A DNA stretch of 64,000 nucleotides from CAUZIZ01 sp965219005 (GTDB taxonomy: Bacteria; Acidobacteriota; UBA6911; RPQK01; JAJDTT01), in NCBI GenBank assembly GCA_965219005.1, contig CBDCMS010000003.1, forward strand, positions 2,728,001 through 2,792,000, written 5' to 3'. Both the position numbers and the translations under genes were made by a program. Below are positions 52,868 through 61,826 of this stretch, in pieces; position 1 is the first letter of the stretch; every line of letters begins with the position of its first letter. The notes beneath the pieces are model-generated. The model searched no databases. It was given only the letters and a program-made list of their open reading frames with translations, and was not told the DNA's origin.

Positions 52868-53869
52868 TCTGGTTATGCACTTAACTCCGGATAGGTGACG
52901 GTGGGATAGAGCGAACAGGCTGTCAGGAGACGGTCGAAGAGCTCGGATTCCCAGAAACGACGATTGAAACGGTAACAAAACTCAGCCAGGTAACGTTGAA
53001 GGTGCTTGAGGCTGACCGCTTTCTGAGTCCCTTGGAGCTGAGTCTTGCAGTTGGAAATGAGGGTGTGAACCCATGGGAACTGTTCAAAACCCATCCCCAC
53101 CCACTCGAGCCGGACGCGTTCATGCTGGTAGCCGGCTTGAGCTAAACCGACAAACGCGTGATAGGCGTCGCTTCGGATCTGAGCTCCGGGGTCGATCCTC
53201 GCCCAGGCGACCCGCTTCACATTGTCGCTGGTTATGTCATCGACCACATCCAGACTTAGAAACCTCGGCCCCCCGGCTTTCGTTATCTCCACCGCGGCCA
53301 GAACTTTGGCCTTGCCTTCGGTCCCTCGTCCTCGCTTGCGACCCCGACGATTTCTCCCTCGTCGTCGGCCTCCAAAGAAAGAGTCATCCAGCTCCACCAG
53401 GTGACTTAATTGGTAGCAGTCATTACGTTTGGCCATGGCTTGTCGGATCTTATGTCCCATCATCCAGACCGTCCGATAGCTTCCGATTCCCAGCAGCTTC
53501 TGCAGTCCCTTCATCGAGTAGCCCGCTTTGCAACGGCTCATCAAGAAGATGGTCCAAAACCAATATCTCAGGGGCACCCGCGTCTTGTGGAAAATCGTCC
53601 CGGCGGTGGAAGAAGCCTGATACCGGCATTGGCGACACTCCATCAATCGCCGGTGCTGCAACCAGTAGCCTCCTTGACCCCCACAACGGGGACAGACAAA
53701 TCCTTCCGGCCAGCGTTTCTGCATCAGGTAACTCAGACAAGCTTCTTCTGTGGCAAAACGCTCTTGAAACTCCAACAAATTCATCTTTTCGTACATCCAC
53801 TCACCTCCTGTCTCTCACCTTTTTTACTAGGTGGTGGTGACTTTTTCCGGAGTTAAGTGCATAACCAGA
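52868..53869 (-). mobile_element. IS1595-type insertion sequence, copy 2 (1002 bp)
   Basis: Same ends as copy 1 but inverted. The target duplication TTTGGGAA is at 52860-52867 and 53870-53877. It has Ser94 in the transposase like copy 3, and the silent state of copy 1 at the CAATTA site, so it looks intermediate. Confidence 0.96.
52873..53796 (-). CDS. IS1595 family transposase (copy 2)
   Basis: 307 residues, identical to copy 3 and differing from copy 1 only at residue 94 (Ser for Thr). The zinc ribbon and catalytic motifs are as in copy 1. It is intact and could act in trans on all three copies. Confidence 0.93.
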   Translation of the reverse strand: MYEKMNLLEFQERFATEEACLSYLMQKRWPEGFVCPRCGGQGGYWLQHRRLMECRQCRYQASSTAGTIFHKTRVPLRYWFWTIFLMSRCKAGYSMKGLQKLLGIGSYRTVWMMGHKIRQAMAKRNDCYQLSHLVELDDSFFGGRRRGRNRRGRKRGRGTEGKAKVLAAVEITKAGGPRFLSLDVVDDITSDNVKRVAWARIDPGAQIRSDAYHAFVGLAQAGYQHERVRLEWVGMGFEQFPWVHTLISNCKTQLQGTQKAVSLKHLQRYLAEFCYRFNRRFWESELFDRLLTACSLYPTVTYPELSA

Positions 53870-54604
53870 TTTGGGAAAGATCCAGGCGTAGCCAAAAGGC
53901 ACCAGGTTGAAGTCGAACCTGGCCTTGCCCTGAAACCGTTCCCGGACGCGCTCGGAGACGCCAATCTCATATTCCAGTGCGGGGATCAGATTCGGCCTTG
54001 CGGTCCAGCCCGAACTCGCCGCTACCCGACTTCTGGCTCCGTCGGCGGCGAGCACGAACTGTGCAGAAACGGGTCCCGAGCTGGTTGAGAGGACAACTTT
54101 ATCTACCTCCTCCTGCACCTCCAGGACCTGGCACTTGGTGCGAAAAGCGGCTCCCGCCCTCTGGGCAGCTTGAACCAAAAAGTAGTCGAAGTCCCCACGC
54201 ATGGTCATGGAGACGATCGGCTCGCTGCGGGCGGTGGAGAAACAAAGTCCCTCAGAGGGTAGGTTGAGCTCGGCGGTGTGGCACTCCTGCTCGACCACCT
54301 CACGGATACTGAACGGAAGCAGTCGGCTGGCGCGGCAGACGATACCTCCGCCACAGGTCTTGTATCTTGGAAGAGATTCCTTTTCCAGGACCGTCACCCG
54401 GACCCCCTCCCGGGCCAGAGCGAGGGCTGCAGATGAGCCGGCGGGACCGCTGCCGACGATCGCGACGTCATAGGAATTGGACGGTCCCGGCTTCAGCATA
54501 GAGCTGGATCCCAATTCTAGCATCGACTCCCACACGGGTCCCTGGTTTGAACTGAATTGAATTTGTCCATCCAGGAAGGTATCCTGCGCCGATCCATTGA
54601 GGAA

Positions 54605-55606
54605 TCTGGTTATGCACTTAACTCCGGAAAAAGTCACCACCACCTAGTAAAAAAGGTGAGAGACAGGAGGTGAGTGGATGTACGAAAAGATGAATTTGTT
54701 GGAGTTTCAAGAGCGTTTTGCCACAGAAGAAGCTTGTCTGAGTTACCTGATGCAGAAACGCTGGCCGGAAGGATTTGTCTGTCCCCGTTGTGGGGGTCAA
54801 GGAGGCTACTGGTTGCAGCACCGGCGATTGATGGAGTGTCGCCAATGCCGGTATCAGGCTTCTTCCACCGCCGGGACGATTTTCCACAAGACGCGGGTGC
54901 CCCTGAGATATTGGTTTTGGACCATCTTCTTGATGAGCCGTTGCAAAGCGGGCTACTCGATGAAGGGACTGCAGAAGCTGCTGGGAATCGGAAGCTATCG
55001 GACGGTCTGGATGATGGGACATAAGATCCGACAAGCCATGGCCAAACGTAATGACTGCTACCAGTTAAGTCACCTGGTGGAGCTGGATGACTCTTTCTTT
55101 GGAGGCCGACGACGAGGGAGAAATCGTCGGGGTCGCAAGCGAGGACGAGGGACCGAAGGCAAGGCCAAAGTTCTGGCCGCGGTGGAGATAACGAAAGCCG
55201 GGGGGCCGAGGTTTCTAAGTCTGGATGTGGTCGATGACATAACCAGCGACAATGTGAAGCGGGTCGCCTGGGCGAGGATCGACCCCGGAGCTCAGATCCG
55301 AAGCGACGCCTATCACGCGTTTGTCGGTTTAGCTCAAGCCGGCTACCAGCATGAACGCGTCCGGCTCGAGTGGGTGGGGATGGGTTTTGAACAGTTCCCA
55401 TGGGTTCACACCCTCATTTCCAACTGCAAGACTCAGCTCCAAGGGACTCAGAAAGCGGTCAGCCTCAAGCACCTTCAACGTTACCTGGCTGAGTTTTGTT
55501 ACCGTTTCAATCGTCGTTTCTGGGAATCCGAGCTCTTCGACCGTCTCCTGACAGCCTGTTCGCTCTATCCCACCGTCACCTATCCGGAGTTAAGTGCATA
55601 ACCAGA
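54605..55606 (+). mobile_element. IS1595-type insertion sequence, copy 3 (1002 bp)
   Basis: The target duplication TTGAGGAA is at 54597-54604 and 55607-55614. The right copy of the duplication is part of the purine-rich stretch before the RraA-like start codon. Copies 2 and 3 are inverted around 727 bp of the reductase gene, which could recombine or act as a composite. Confidence 0.96.
54678..55601 (+). CDS. IS1595 family transposase (copy 3)
   Basis: 307 residues, same protein as copy 2. One silent change (CAGTTA for CAATTA near 55062) separates it from copies 1 and 2. Confidence 0.93.
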   Translation: MYEKMNLLEFQERFATEEACLSYLMQKRWPEGFVCPRCGGQGGYWLQHRRLMECRQCRYQASSTAGTIFHKTRVPLRYWFWTIFLMSRCKAGYSMKGLQKLLGIGSYRTVWMMGHKIRQAMAKRNDCYQLSHLVELDDSFFGGRRRGRNRRGRKRGRGTEGKAKVLAAVEITKAGGPRFLSLDVVDDITSDNVKRVAWARIDPGAQIRSDAYHAFVGLAQAGYQHERVRLEWVGMGFEQFPWVHTLISNCKTQLQGTQKAVSLKHLQRYLAEFCYRFNRRFWESELFDRLLTACSLYPTVTYPELSA

Positions 55607-55625
55607 TTGAGGAAAGGAAATTCAA

Positions 55626-56348
55626 TTGAGTGAAGAAGTTAAACTGCTGCGCGAATTTGACACTCCCACCATCTGCAATGTGATCGAGTTGTTTGAGGTG
55701 AGGCCCAGGGGACAGGGTTTCATGGACGGCCAGATCAGGGCGGAGTTTCCCCGTCTTCCTCCCATGGTCGGGTACGCTGTGACGGCCAGGTTTCGGGCTT
55801 CCCGACCGCCGGAGGGAGAGGATGCCTACGCCTACCTGGACCAGCAGATCGCAGCATTTGAGCCCATTCCGGAACCTCGAGTGGTCGTATTCCAGGATCT
55901 GGACGACCCCCCAGCTGCAGCCACATTCGGGGAGATCACGTGTGGGGCCTACCAGAAGTTCGGCTGTGCCGGTGTCATCACTAGTGGGGCCGGTCGTGAT
56001 CTCGAGCAGATCGAAGCCCTCGGCCTCCCGGCCTTCAGCCGGCAAACTATCTGTGACCACGGCCACTTCCACCTGGTTGAGATGAATACTCCGGTGACCG
56101 TGGGGGGTCTCCTGGTGCAGCCGGGAGATCTGCTGCACGGAGATCGCAATGGAGTAACCATTGTCCCGTCCCAGGTGATCCCCTATCTGGCGGAAGGGTG
56201 CAAAGAATACCTGGAGGCGGAAAAGGAGATGGTGGCGAAGATGTCGTCGGACCAGCTGGATCTTGCAGCTCTAAGAAGAGCCGAAGACGATATTGTCGAA
56301 CGTCTTGACGAGCTGAAGTCGCGCCTCCAGCGGATGATCGCGGGCTAG
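55626..56348 (+). CDS. RraA-like protein (HMG/CHA aldolase family)
   Basis: A 240-residue member of the RraA/dimethylmenaquinone methyltransferase-like family. Visible segments are FDTPTICNVIELFEV at the start, GEITCGAYQKFGCAGVITSGAGRDLEQI and VQPGDLLHGDRNGVTIVP, the metal- and keto-acid-binding core with GDRNGV. Several relatives are 4-hydroxy-4-methyl-2-oxoglutarate aldolases; others are of unknown role. The start is TTG at 55626, eight bases after AGGAAAGGA; IS copy 3 inserted just upstream, so its native promoter is likely displaced. Confidence 0.87.
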   Translation: MSEEVKLLREFDTPTICNVIELFEVRPRGQGFMDGQIRAEFPRLPPMVGYAVTARFRASRPPEGEDAYAYLDQQIAAFEPIPEPRVVVFQDLDDPPAAATFGEITCGAYQKFGCAGVITSGAGRDLEQIEALGLPAFSRQTICDHGHFHLVEMNTPVTVGGLLVQPGDLLHGDRNGVTIVPSQVIPYLAEGCKEYLEAEKEMVAKMSSDQLDLAALRRAEDDIVERLDELKSRLQRMIAG

Positions 56349-56433
56349 CCGGGCTAGTGGGGCTAGCGGGGCCGGCTAGCTTGGTTGCAGGTTGCAACCT
56401 ATCTCTGATAGCTTCGGCCCCCAGAGGAAGAAC

Positions 56434-58080
56434 ATGACTGAACCCTATCAGATCGGCAACTATGCGGAGACCTATTCCAACTTTCGGCTCGTGGCTCCAG
56501 AGCGCTACAACTGGACCTACGACGTCTTCGATCGCTGGGCGGAAGATCCTGACAAGTTGGCTCTCTTCTGGGTGGGTGCGTCCGGGGAGCGTGAGGTCAC
56601 TTTTCGAGAATTGAGTGAGCGGTCGCAGCGGGTCGCCAACGCCCTGATTGGTTTGGGCTCCCAGCCCGGCGATCGTGTCTTCGTGATGCTTCCCCGGATC
56701 GTCGAGTGGTGGGAGATCCTTCTGGGCAGCATCCGAGCCGGGACCGTCTCGATTCCCGGTACCACGCTGCTGACATCCAAGGACATCGCCTACCGACTGA
56801 ACGCCGCCTCTGTCAAGATCGCGATCACGGACGCGGACAACATCGACAAGCTCGAAGCCGTGCGCGAGGAATGTCCGGACCTGGAGCACATCATCGTCGT
56901 GGGGGAAACTCCAGGCGTCTTGTCGTATGAGGACCTGCTGCGCTCAAGCTCGCCCAGGTTGGACCATCCCCGTAACCTCGCTACCGATCCCCTGATGATC
57001 TATTTCACCTCGGGTACCACCGGCTATCCCAAGATGGTCTTGAATGACCACGTCACCTATCCCCTGGCGCATATCATCACCGGCAAGTACTGGCTCGACA
57101 ACCGGCCAACGGACCTTCATTGGACCCTCTCCGACACCGGTTGGGCCCAGGCGGCATGGACCTGCTTCTTCGCCCCTTGGAACATGGGGGCAGCCCTCTT
57201 CATCTGGGACCATAGAGGTAAGTTCGATTGTGAAGGGACTCTCCAAGTGCTGCAGCGCTACCCCATCACGACGTTCTTTGCTCCAACAACCGCCTACCGC
57301 ATGCTGATTCTGGAAGATCTCAAGAACTTTCAATCCGAAACGCTCAGACTCTCTCTGGGCGCCGGAGAAGCCGTCAATCCGGAGGTGATCGATGCTTGGA
57401 GGGAGGGGACCGGACATCATATCTGGGAGGGCTATGGCCAGACCGAGACGGTTCTCTGTGTCGCCACATTTCCCGGAATGCACTACAAACCGGGCTCCAT
57501 GGGGGTAGCGGCGCCCGGATTCAAGATGGGTGTAGTCGATGCCGAGGGGAACGAGCTGGCCGTCGATGAAGAGGGGGAGATTGCGATCCGGGTGCGGCCA
57601 GAGCGTCCAGTAGGGCTCTTTCGAGAGTACTACCGGAACCCAGAGGCGACGGCCGGCTGTTTCGTGGGCGACTGGTACCTCACCGGAGACCGGGCCAGGC
57701 GCGATCAAGATGGTTATTTCTACTTCGTCAGCCGCTCCGACGACCTGATCAACACAGCGGCGTATCGGGTCGGTCCCTTCGAAGTGGAATCTGCGCTGAT
57801 CGAGCACCCCGCAGTGGCCGAAGTGGCGGTGGTGGGAAGCCCGGACCAACTGCGCGGCGAGATCATCAAGGCCTTCATCGTGCTGAGCGCCGATTACGCC
57901 GCGTCCGATGATCTGGTGAAGCAGCTGCAGAAGCATGTCATCCGCGTCACCGCCCCCTACAAATACCCACGAGAAGTCGAGTTTCTGGACGAGTTGCCCA
58001 AAACGATCAGTGGCAAGATCCGCCGTAACGTCCTGCGCCAGCGCGAGGTGGACAAGCAGGCTGCAGGCTCTGAGTCATGA
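56434..58080 (+). CDS. Acyl-CoA synthetase (AMP-forming, medium-chain/benzoate type)
   Basis: A 548-residue ANL-superfamily ligase. The P-loop motif is YFTSGTTGYPKM, the A5 region GYGQTET, then WYLTGDRARRDQDGYFYFVSRSDD and the catalytic lysine in LPKTISGKIRRN. N-terminal ERYNWTYDVFDRWAEDPDK is like ACSM and benzoate-CoA ligases. Activates a carboxylic acid to its CoA thioester. ATG 56434 is used. The stop overlaps the next start (ATGA), so it is coupled to the dehydrogenase. Confidence 0.92.
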   Translation: MTEPYQIGNYAETYSNFRLVAPERYNWTYDVFDRWAEDPDKLALFWVGASGEREVTFRELSERSQRVANALIGLGSQPGDRVFVMLPRIVEWWEILLGSIRAGTVSIPGTTLLTSKDIAYRLNAASVKIAITDADNIDKLEAVREECPDLEHIIVVGETPGVLSYEDLLRSSSPRLDHPRNLATDPLMIYFTSGTTGYPKMVLNDHVTYPLAHIITGKYWLDNRPTDLHWTLSDTGWAQAAWTCFFAPWNMGAALFIWDHRGKFDCEGTLQVLQRYPITTFFAPTTAYRMLILEDLKNFQSETLRLSLGAGEAVNPEVIDAWREGTGHHIWEGYGQTETVLCVATFPGMHYKPGSMGVAAPGFKMGVVDAEGNELAVDEEGEIAIRVRPERPVGLFREYYRNPEATAGCFVGDWYLTGDRARRDQDGYFYFVSRSDDLINTAAYRVGPFEVESALIEHPAVAEVAVVGSPDQLRGEIIKAFIVLSADYAASDDLVKQLQKHVIRVTAPYKYPREVEFLDELPKTISGKIRRNVLRQREVDKQAAGSES

Positions 58081-59231
58081 GCGAACTTTCCGACTACTTC
58101 GGTGAAGAGCACGAGCTCTTCCGTGAATCCCTCCGCCGCTTCGTCCAGGAGGAGATCGTCCCCAATGTGGAGGAGTGGGAAGAGCTAGGCAGGACGCCCC
58201 GCAGCTTGTTCGAGAAGATGGGCGAATTGGGGTTTCTGGGAGCCGAGTTCCCGACCGAGTACGGTGGTGCCGGAGCTGATTTCTGGATGTCCGTGGTGCT
58301 GGCCGAGGAACTCGCTCGCTGCCGTTCCGGCGGGGTCGCATTCAGTCTCATCGTACACACGGACATGTCCTCTCCCTGGCTGGTCCGGTTCGGTACCGAT
58401 GAGCAGAAGGCCAGGTATCTGCCCTCCATCATTGCCGGAGAAACCATCTGCGCCCTGGCCATCACCGAGCCGGATGCCGGCTCTGACATGGCAGCCATTG
58501 CCACAAGAGCCCGCAAAGAGGGCAGTGAATGGGTCATCACCGGGACCAAGACGTTTATTACCAACGGTGTCTATGGAGATCTCTACTTCGTCGCCGCCCG
58601 GACTCGCGAGGAGGGTCCTCGCCGAGAACGTCTGTCCCAGTTTCTGGTGGAGCGGGACTCACCCGGCTTCACGGTGGCGAAGAAGCTGGACAAGACAGGC
58701 ATGTGGGCCTCAGACACGGCCGAACTCGTCTTTGACCAGGTTCGGGTGCCGGAGGCAAACCTGCTGGGTCAAGAAGGGAAGGGCTTCGAGCAACTGGTGG
58801 CGGGTCTCCAGCAGGAACGGCTCACGGCTGCGGTTCTGTGTGTCTCCGCGGCCCAGCAGGCACTCGAAGACTGCCAGGAGTATCTGCGCCAGCGTCAGGC
58901 GTTTGGTCGACCCTTGGCAGAGTTTCAGGCTCTACGCCATCGAGTGGCCGATATGGCCACCGAGATCGAGGCCGCGCGCCAGCTGACCTATCATGCCGCC
59001 CGCCTCTTCGCCTCTGGAAAGGAGTGCCTCAAGGAAGTTTCGATGGCCAAACTCTACGCCACCGAAACCGCCAACCGCGTGGCCTACGATGCGGTCCAAT
59101 TGCACGGTGGGTACGGTTACATGAGGGAGTATGCGGTAGAGCGCTTCGCTCGAGACTACCGCCTCTGGCCCATAGCCTCGGGAAGCTCGGAAATCATGCG
59201 GGAGATCATCTCAAAGCAACTGCTTAGCTGA
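58077..59231 (+). CDS. Acyl-CoA dehydrogenase
   Basis: A 384-residue FAD enzyme that makes the alpha,beta double bond of acyl-CoA. Features are ALAITEPDAGSDMAA, WVITGTKTFITNG, MWASDTAELVFDQVRVPEANLLG and the C-terminal AVQLHGGYGYMREYAVERFARDYR with SGSSEIMREII. A candidate catalytic Glu lies in the C-terminal helix region. Coupled to the upstream synthetase by ATGA overlap; together they start a beta-oxidation-like path. Confidence 0.94.
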   Translation: MSELSDYFGEEHELFRESLRRFVQEEIVPNVEEWEELGRTPRSLFEKMGELGFLGAEFPTEYGGAGADFWMSVVLAEELARCRSGGVAFSLIVHTDMSSPWLVRFGTDEQKARYLPSIIAGETICALAITEPDAGSDMAAIATRARKEGSEWVITGTKTFITNGVYGDLYFVAARTREEGPRRERLSQFLVERDSPGFTVAKKLDKTGMWASDTAELVFDQVRVPEANLLGQEGKGFEQLVAGLQQERLTAAVLCVSAAQQALEDCQEYLRQRQAFGRPLAEFQALRHRVADMATEIEAARQLTYHAARLFASGKECLKEVSMAKLYATETANRVAYDAVQLHGGYGYMREYAVERFARDYRLWPIASGSSEIMREIISKQLLS

Positions 59232-59413
59232 AATTCCAAGATACAAGGTACAAGATACAAACAAGCTCCAAGCATCAAGCACCAAATCACAAACAAATTC
59301 CGATAACGAGCACCTTGGGGTCATCTCGACGTGATTTGAGTGTACGGGGCCCAAGTTTGGAGCTTGGTGCTTGGAATTTGAGATTTGTTTGTATCTTGTA
59401 TCTTGGAATTTAA
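59231..59413. repeat. Palindromic repeat family R4, copy 3
   Basis: AATTCCAAGATACAAGGTAC, then AAGATACAAACAAGCTCC on the left; the mirror TTTGTTTGTATCTTGTATCTTG on the right at about 59384-59407. It lies between two convergent genes, as does copy 1. Confidence 0.9.
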
Positions 59414-60168
59414 TTCTTCCGTCTTGCCACGAAGGCGGCAAGCCTGGCTTGACTCCCCGGTGATCGGAAGCAGTGCTCGAAGGCGGCGGACGCATAGGCA
59501 TCCCAGTGATCCTGGCGCAACGGCGACATCTGGTTGAGCAGGGTCTTGGTCCTCTTGAGACCCTCGGGTGGGAAGGAGGCGAGCCGGCGCGCCAGATCCT
59601 CTCCTCTTTTCAGGAGCTGATCGTCGGGGACGACTTCGTTGACCAGGCCGATTTCCTTGGCTTTCTCGCCGTCGAACCGTGTGCAGGTCAACAGCAGCCA
59701 GCGCGCGGTAGAGTTGCCGACGACGTCCATCAGCCGCCCCAACGCCCAGGGCGGCGTCCAACCCAGTTCGACCTCCGGAAGACCCAGAGTGGTCGAAGTC
59801 GTTGTGAGGTGGAAATCATGGTAGAGCGCGACCTGGAGGCCGCCCCCCAAAGCATAGCCATGGGTCAGCGCGATTGTCGGTTGGGGCAGGGAGTCGAGCA
59901 GGGCGAAGGCCTCGGCCTGCTGGCGTTCCGAGGAAGCCGCCTCGGCCGCCGACATTCCTTCGAGCTCGTGCAGATCGCTCCCCGCGCAGAATCCACGTCC
60001 TTCTCCACGGGTGAGGACGACTCGGACATCTTCCCGTTCCCGCAGAGCCAGGACGTAAGCCGCGTACTCCTGAACGATGGCCTGGTTGAGTGCGTTCAGA
60101 ACCTGGGGCCGGTTGAGGACCAGCCACGCGATCCCGTCGCTGACGCTCAGGCGAACCAGATCAGACAT
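59410..60168 (-). CDS. Enoyl-CoA hydratase/isomerase family protein
   Basis: A 252-residue crotonase-fold enzyme. The oxyanion hole segments are GRGFCAGSDLHEL and THGYALGGGLQVALYHDF, followed by LGLPEVELGWTPPWA. The usual acidic residues of hydratases are only partly recognisable, so an isomerase or hydrolase is possible. Start ATG 60168 (MSDLVRLSV) overlaps the thioesterase end by eight bases. Confidence 0.9.
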   Translation of the reverse strand: MSDLVRLSVSDGIAWLVLNRPQVLNALNQAIVQEYAAYVLALREREDVRVVLTRGEGRGFCAGSDLHELEGMSAAEAASSERQQAEAFALLDSLPQPTIALTHGYALGGGLQVALYHDFHLTTTSTTLGLPEVELGWTPPWALGRLMDVVGNSTARWLLLTCTRFDGEKAKEIGLVNEVVPDDQLLKRGEDLARRLASFPPEGLKRTKTLLNQMSPLRQDHWDAYASAAFEHCFRSPGSQARLAAFVARRKN

Positions 60169-60562
60169 TGGCCTTTTCGGCTGCCGCGTCCAGAAACTTG
60201 GCCATGGAGCCGATGATGAACCGGTCGTGTGTGCCGGTGGCGATCCGCTCCCGCTCGTCTCGCGCTTCGAAGCGAAACACCAGACGCTTTCTGTCAATTT
60301 CCACCAGCTCCACCCGGGAGAAAACCTTCATCCCCGCCGGGGTAGCTGCTAGATGTTGCACCTCAACCCGGGTGCCGACGGTAGCTTGACCGTCTTCGAG
60401 CGTCGGTGCCACGCATCGGATCGCCGTCTCTTCGAGGAAGGCTATGAGCGCCGGTGTAGCGAACACCTGAACGCCGGGGTTGCCAAATCGGTCGGCCGTC
60501 AAATCAGGCGTCACCAGCTTTTCCAATTCCAAGGATCTGCCGACTTCGAGTGGTTCTGTCAT
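60161..60562 (-). CDS. FlK-like thioesterase, hotdog fold
   Basis: A 133-residue single-hotdog thioesterase of the fluoroacetyl-CoA thioesterase family. The FlK catalytic residues have counterparts here: Thr in FATPALIAFLEETA, Glu in the same helix and His in VEVQHLAATPAGM. That does not imply fluoroacetate; members act on various acyl-CoA esters. ATG 60562 is used, since the sequence upstream is the low-complexity R5 palindrome. Confidence 0.85.
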   Translation of the reverse strand: MTEPLEVGRSLELEKLVTPDLTADRFGNPGVQVFATPALIAFLEETAIRCVAPTLEDGQATVGTRVEVQHLAATPAGMKVFSRVELVEIDRKRLVFRFEARDERERIATGTHDRFIIGSMAKFLDAAAEKANV

Positions 60563-60570
60563 TCTGTGCC

Positions 60571-60680
60571 CCTTCCTTCTTACCCTTGCCCTTGTCTTTG
60601 CCTTTGCCTTCCTCATCCTTTCTTGTCGCATCGGCACGGGCACGGGCACGGGCACGGGCAAAGACAAGGGCAAGGGGGCT
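60571..60680. repeat. Large imperfect palindrome, family R5, copy 2
   Basis: CCCTTGCCCTTGTCTTTGCC pairs with GGCAAAGACAAGGGCAAGGG; between them is a run of four GGCACG hexamers. Same pyrimidine/purine style as 9665-9775. Confidence 0.8.
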
Positions 60681-61721
60681 CTACGCCGATCCGGTCAGTT
60701 CCTGTCGCACGATCTTGGTGCCTGCCACCATGCTCTCGAGTTTCTTCACCGTGACCCAGCGAGGAAGCTGAAAAAACCCACAGTCAGGAACAATCCACAA
60801 TTTCTCCGCCGGAACGTATTTCAAGGATCGGCGAATCAACTCGGCCACGTCCTCAGGGGTCTCGCGATAGAAGGACTTGATGTCGATAACACCTACTCCG
60901 ATTTCCCGCTCCTGGGCGAGTTCCTTACAGAGCTCCAGCTCCGCCATCTCGCGATTGGCAAATTCCAGGATGAATTGGTCGCAATTCGACTCCAGAAGCT
61001 CTGGGAGCATCCATCCGAACTGACGCTTGCCGCGAGGACGAGAGGCCAGGTTTCCAAAGCAGATGTGGAATCCGATCTTGGCATCGACTCCCTCGACACA
61101 GCGGTTGAACAGAGCTACATATTCTTTCAACTGCCCCGGAATAATGGCAAAGGATGGCTCATCCAGCTGGATGTAGTCGGCACCGTTCTCGACCAGGGTC
61201 TTGAGCTCCTGATTGATCACTTCGGCGAATTCCCAGAACAGTTCCATCCGATCTTTGTAGAACTCGCGAACGGCGCTGTCCCGAATGTGGATGGAGATCG
61301 TGAGGGGACCCGGGCAGGTCGCCTTCAGACGCCGATTCGTCTGCCGTTTCAGGTACTGGAACTCTTCCACGATGCCCAGTCCCTTGGGAACGGTCACCTT
61401 CTGCGTGAGATGATAGCGTGGTACCGAGTCGTAGCCGTAGAGACCCACTTTGCGCAGGGGCTCATCAGGTTCGATTCCCTGCATTCGCCGGTAAAAACTC
61501 TGCACGAAATACCAACGACGCATCTCGCCGTCGGTGATGATGTCGATATCGGCTTTCTCCATGTCCAGGATTGCCAGATTGACCGCGTCATCGAAGGTCT
61601 CGCGAAGATCCGTCTTGCCGTACTTGCCCTCCTTGATGGCATCCAGAGCGGTCCATAACCAGGAAGGGGTAGCGTGGCTGCCGATGACGGAAGTAGGAAG
61701 CAAGGGAAGAGTATCGTTCAT
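60681..61721 (-). CDS. MetE-like (cobalamin-independent methionine synthase family) protein
   Basis: A 346-residue TIM-barrel protein like the C-terminal half of MetE. Zinc-site residues are seen as FHICFGN (His, Cys), LEFANRE (Glu) and PDCGFF (Cys), in the usual order. Short relatives include methylcobalamin:homocysteine methyltransferases and unknown methyltransferases; the N-terminal folate domain is absent. Start VIGSHATPSWLW-type N-terminus fits the family. Confidence 0.87.
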   Translation of the reverse strand: MNDTLPLLPTSVIGSHATPSWLWTALDAIKEGKYGKTDLRETFDDAVNLAILDMEKADIDIITDGEMRRWYFVQSFYRRMQGIEPDEPLRKVGLYGYDSVPRYHLTQKVTVPKGLGIVEEFQYLKRQTNRRLKATCPGPLTISIHIRDSAVREFYKDRMELFWEFAEVINQELKTLVENGADYIQLDEPSFAIIPGQLKEYVALFNRCVEGVDAKIGFHICFGNLASRPRGKRQFGWMLPELLESNCDQFILEFANREMAELELCKELAQEREIGVGVIDIKSFYRETPEDVAELIRRSLKYVPAEKLWIVPDCGFFQLPRWVTVKKLESMVAGTKIVRQELTGSA

Positions 61722-61826
61722 GGTTGTCTTTCTCCTGTAGAGTCCACGGAACTGAAGAGCGGCAATCCTATCAGATTTTTCGGCTCAAGTCCGACCTGGA
61801 CCCCCCACAACCTGAGCCTGAACTTG

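Larger units (their letters stand above)
52296..54523 (-). pseudogene. Geranylgeranyl reductase-family flavoprotein, split by an IS1595-type element
   Basis: The N-terminal piece 53870-54523 has the FAD dinucleotide motif VAIVGSGPAGSSAALALARE, then LEKESLPRYKTCGGG and VLAADGARSRVA. The C-terminal piece 52296-52867 has GRVLLTGDAAGLADPVTGEG. Removing the IS and one copy of the 8-bp duplication joins AWIFPK to RNHLSIGVLTTR in frame, giving one protein of about 400 residues. Such enzymes reduce isoprenoid chains of quinones or lipids. The gene is disabled by copy 2, and its upstream region has been hit by copy 3. Met at 54499 is an alternative start. Confidence 0.9.

Noticed and set aside
52868..55606. 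The inverted IS1595 pair as a composite transposon carrying a cargo gene
   Set aside because: Each copy has its own distinct target duplication, so they inserted independently; the DNA between is simply the 5' part of the broken reductase gene.
60480..61658. 392-codon plus-strand frame opposite the MetE-like gene
   Set aside because: Its start runs through the R5 low-complexity palindrome and the rest is antisense to conserved zinc-site codons.
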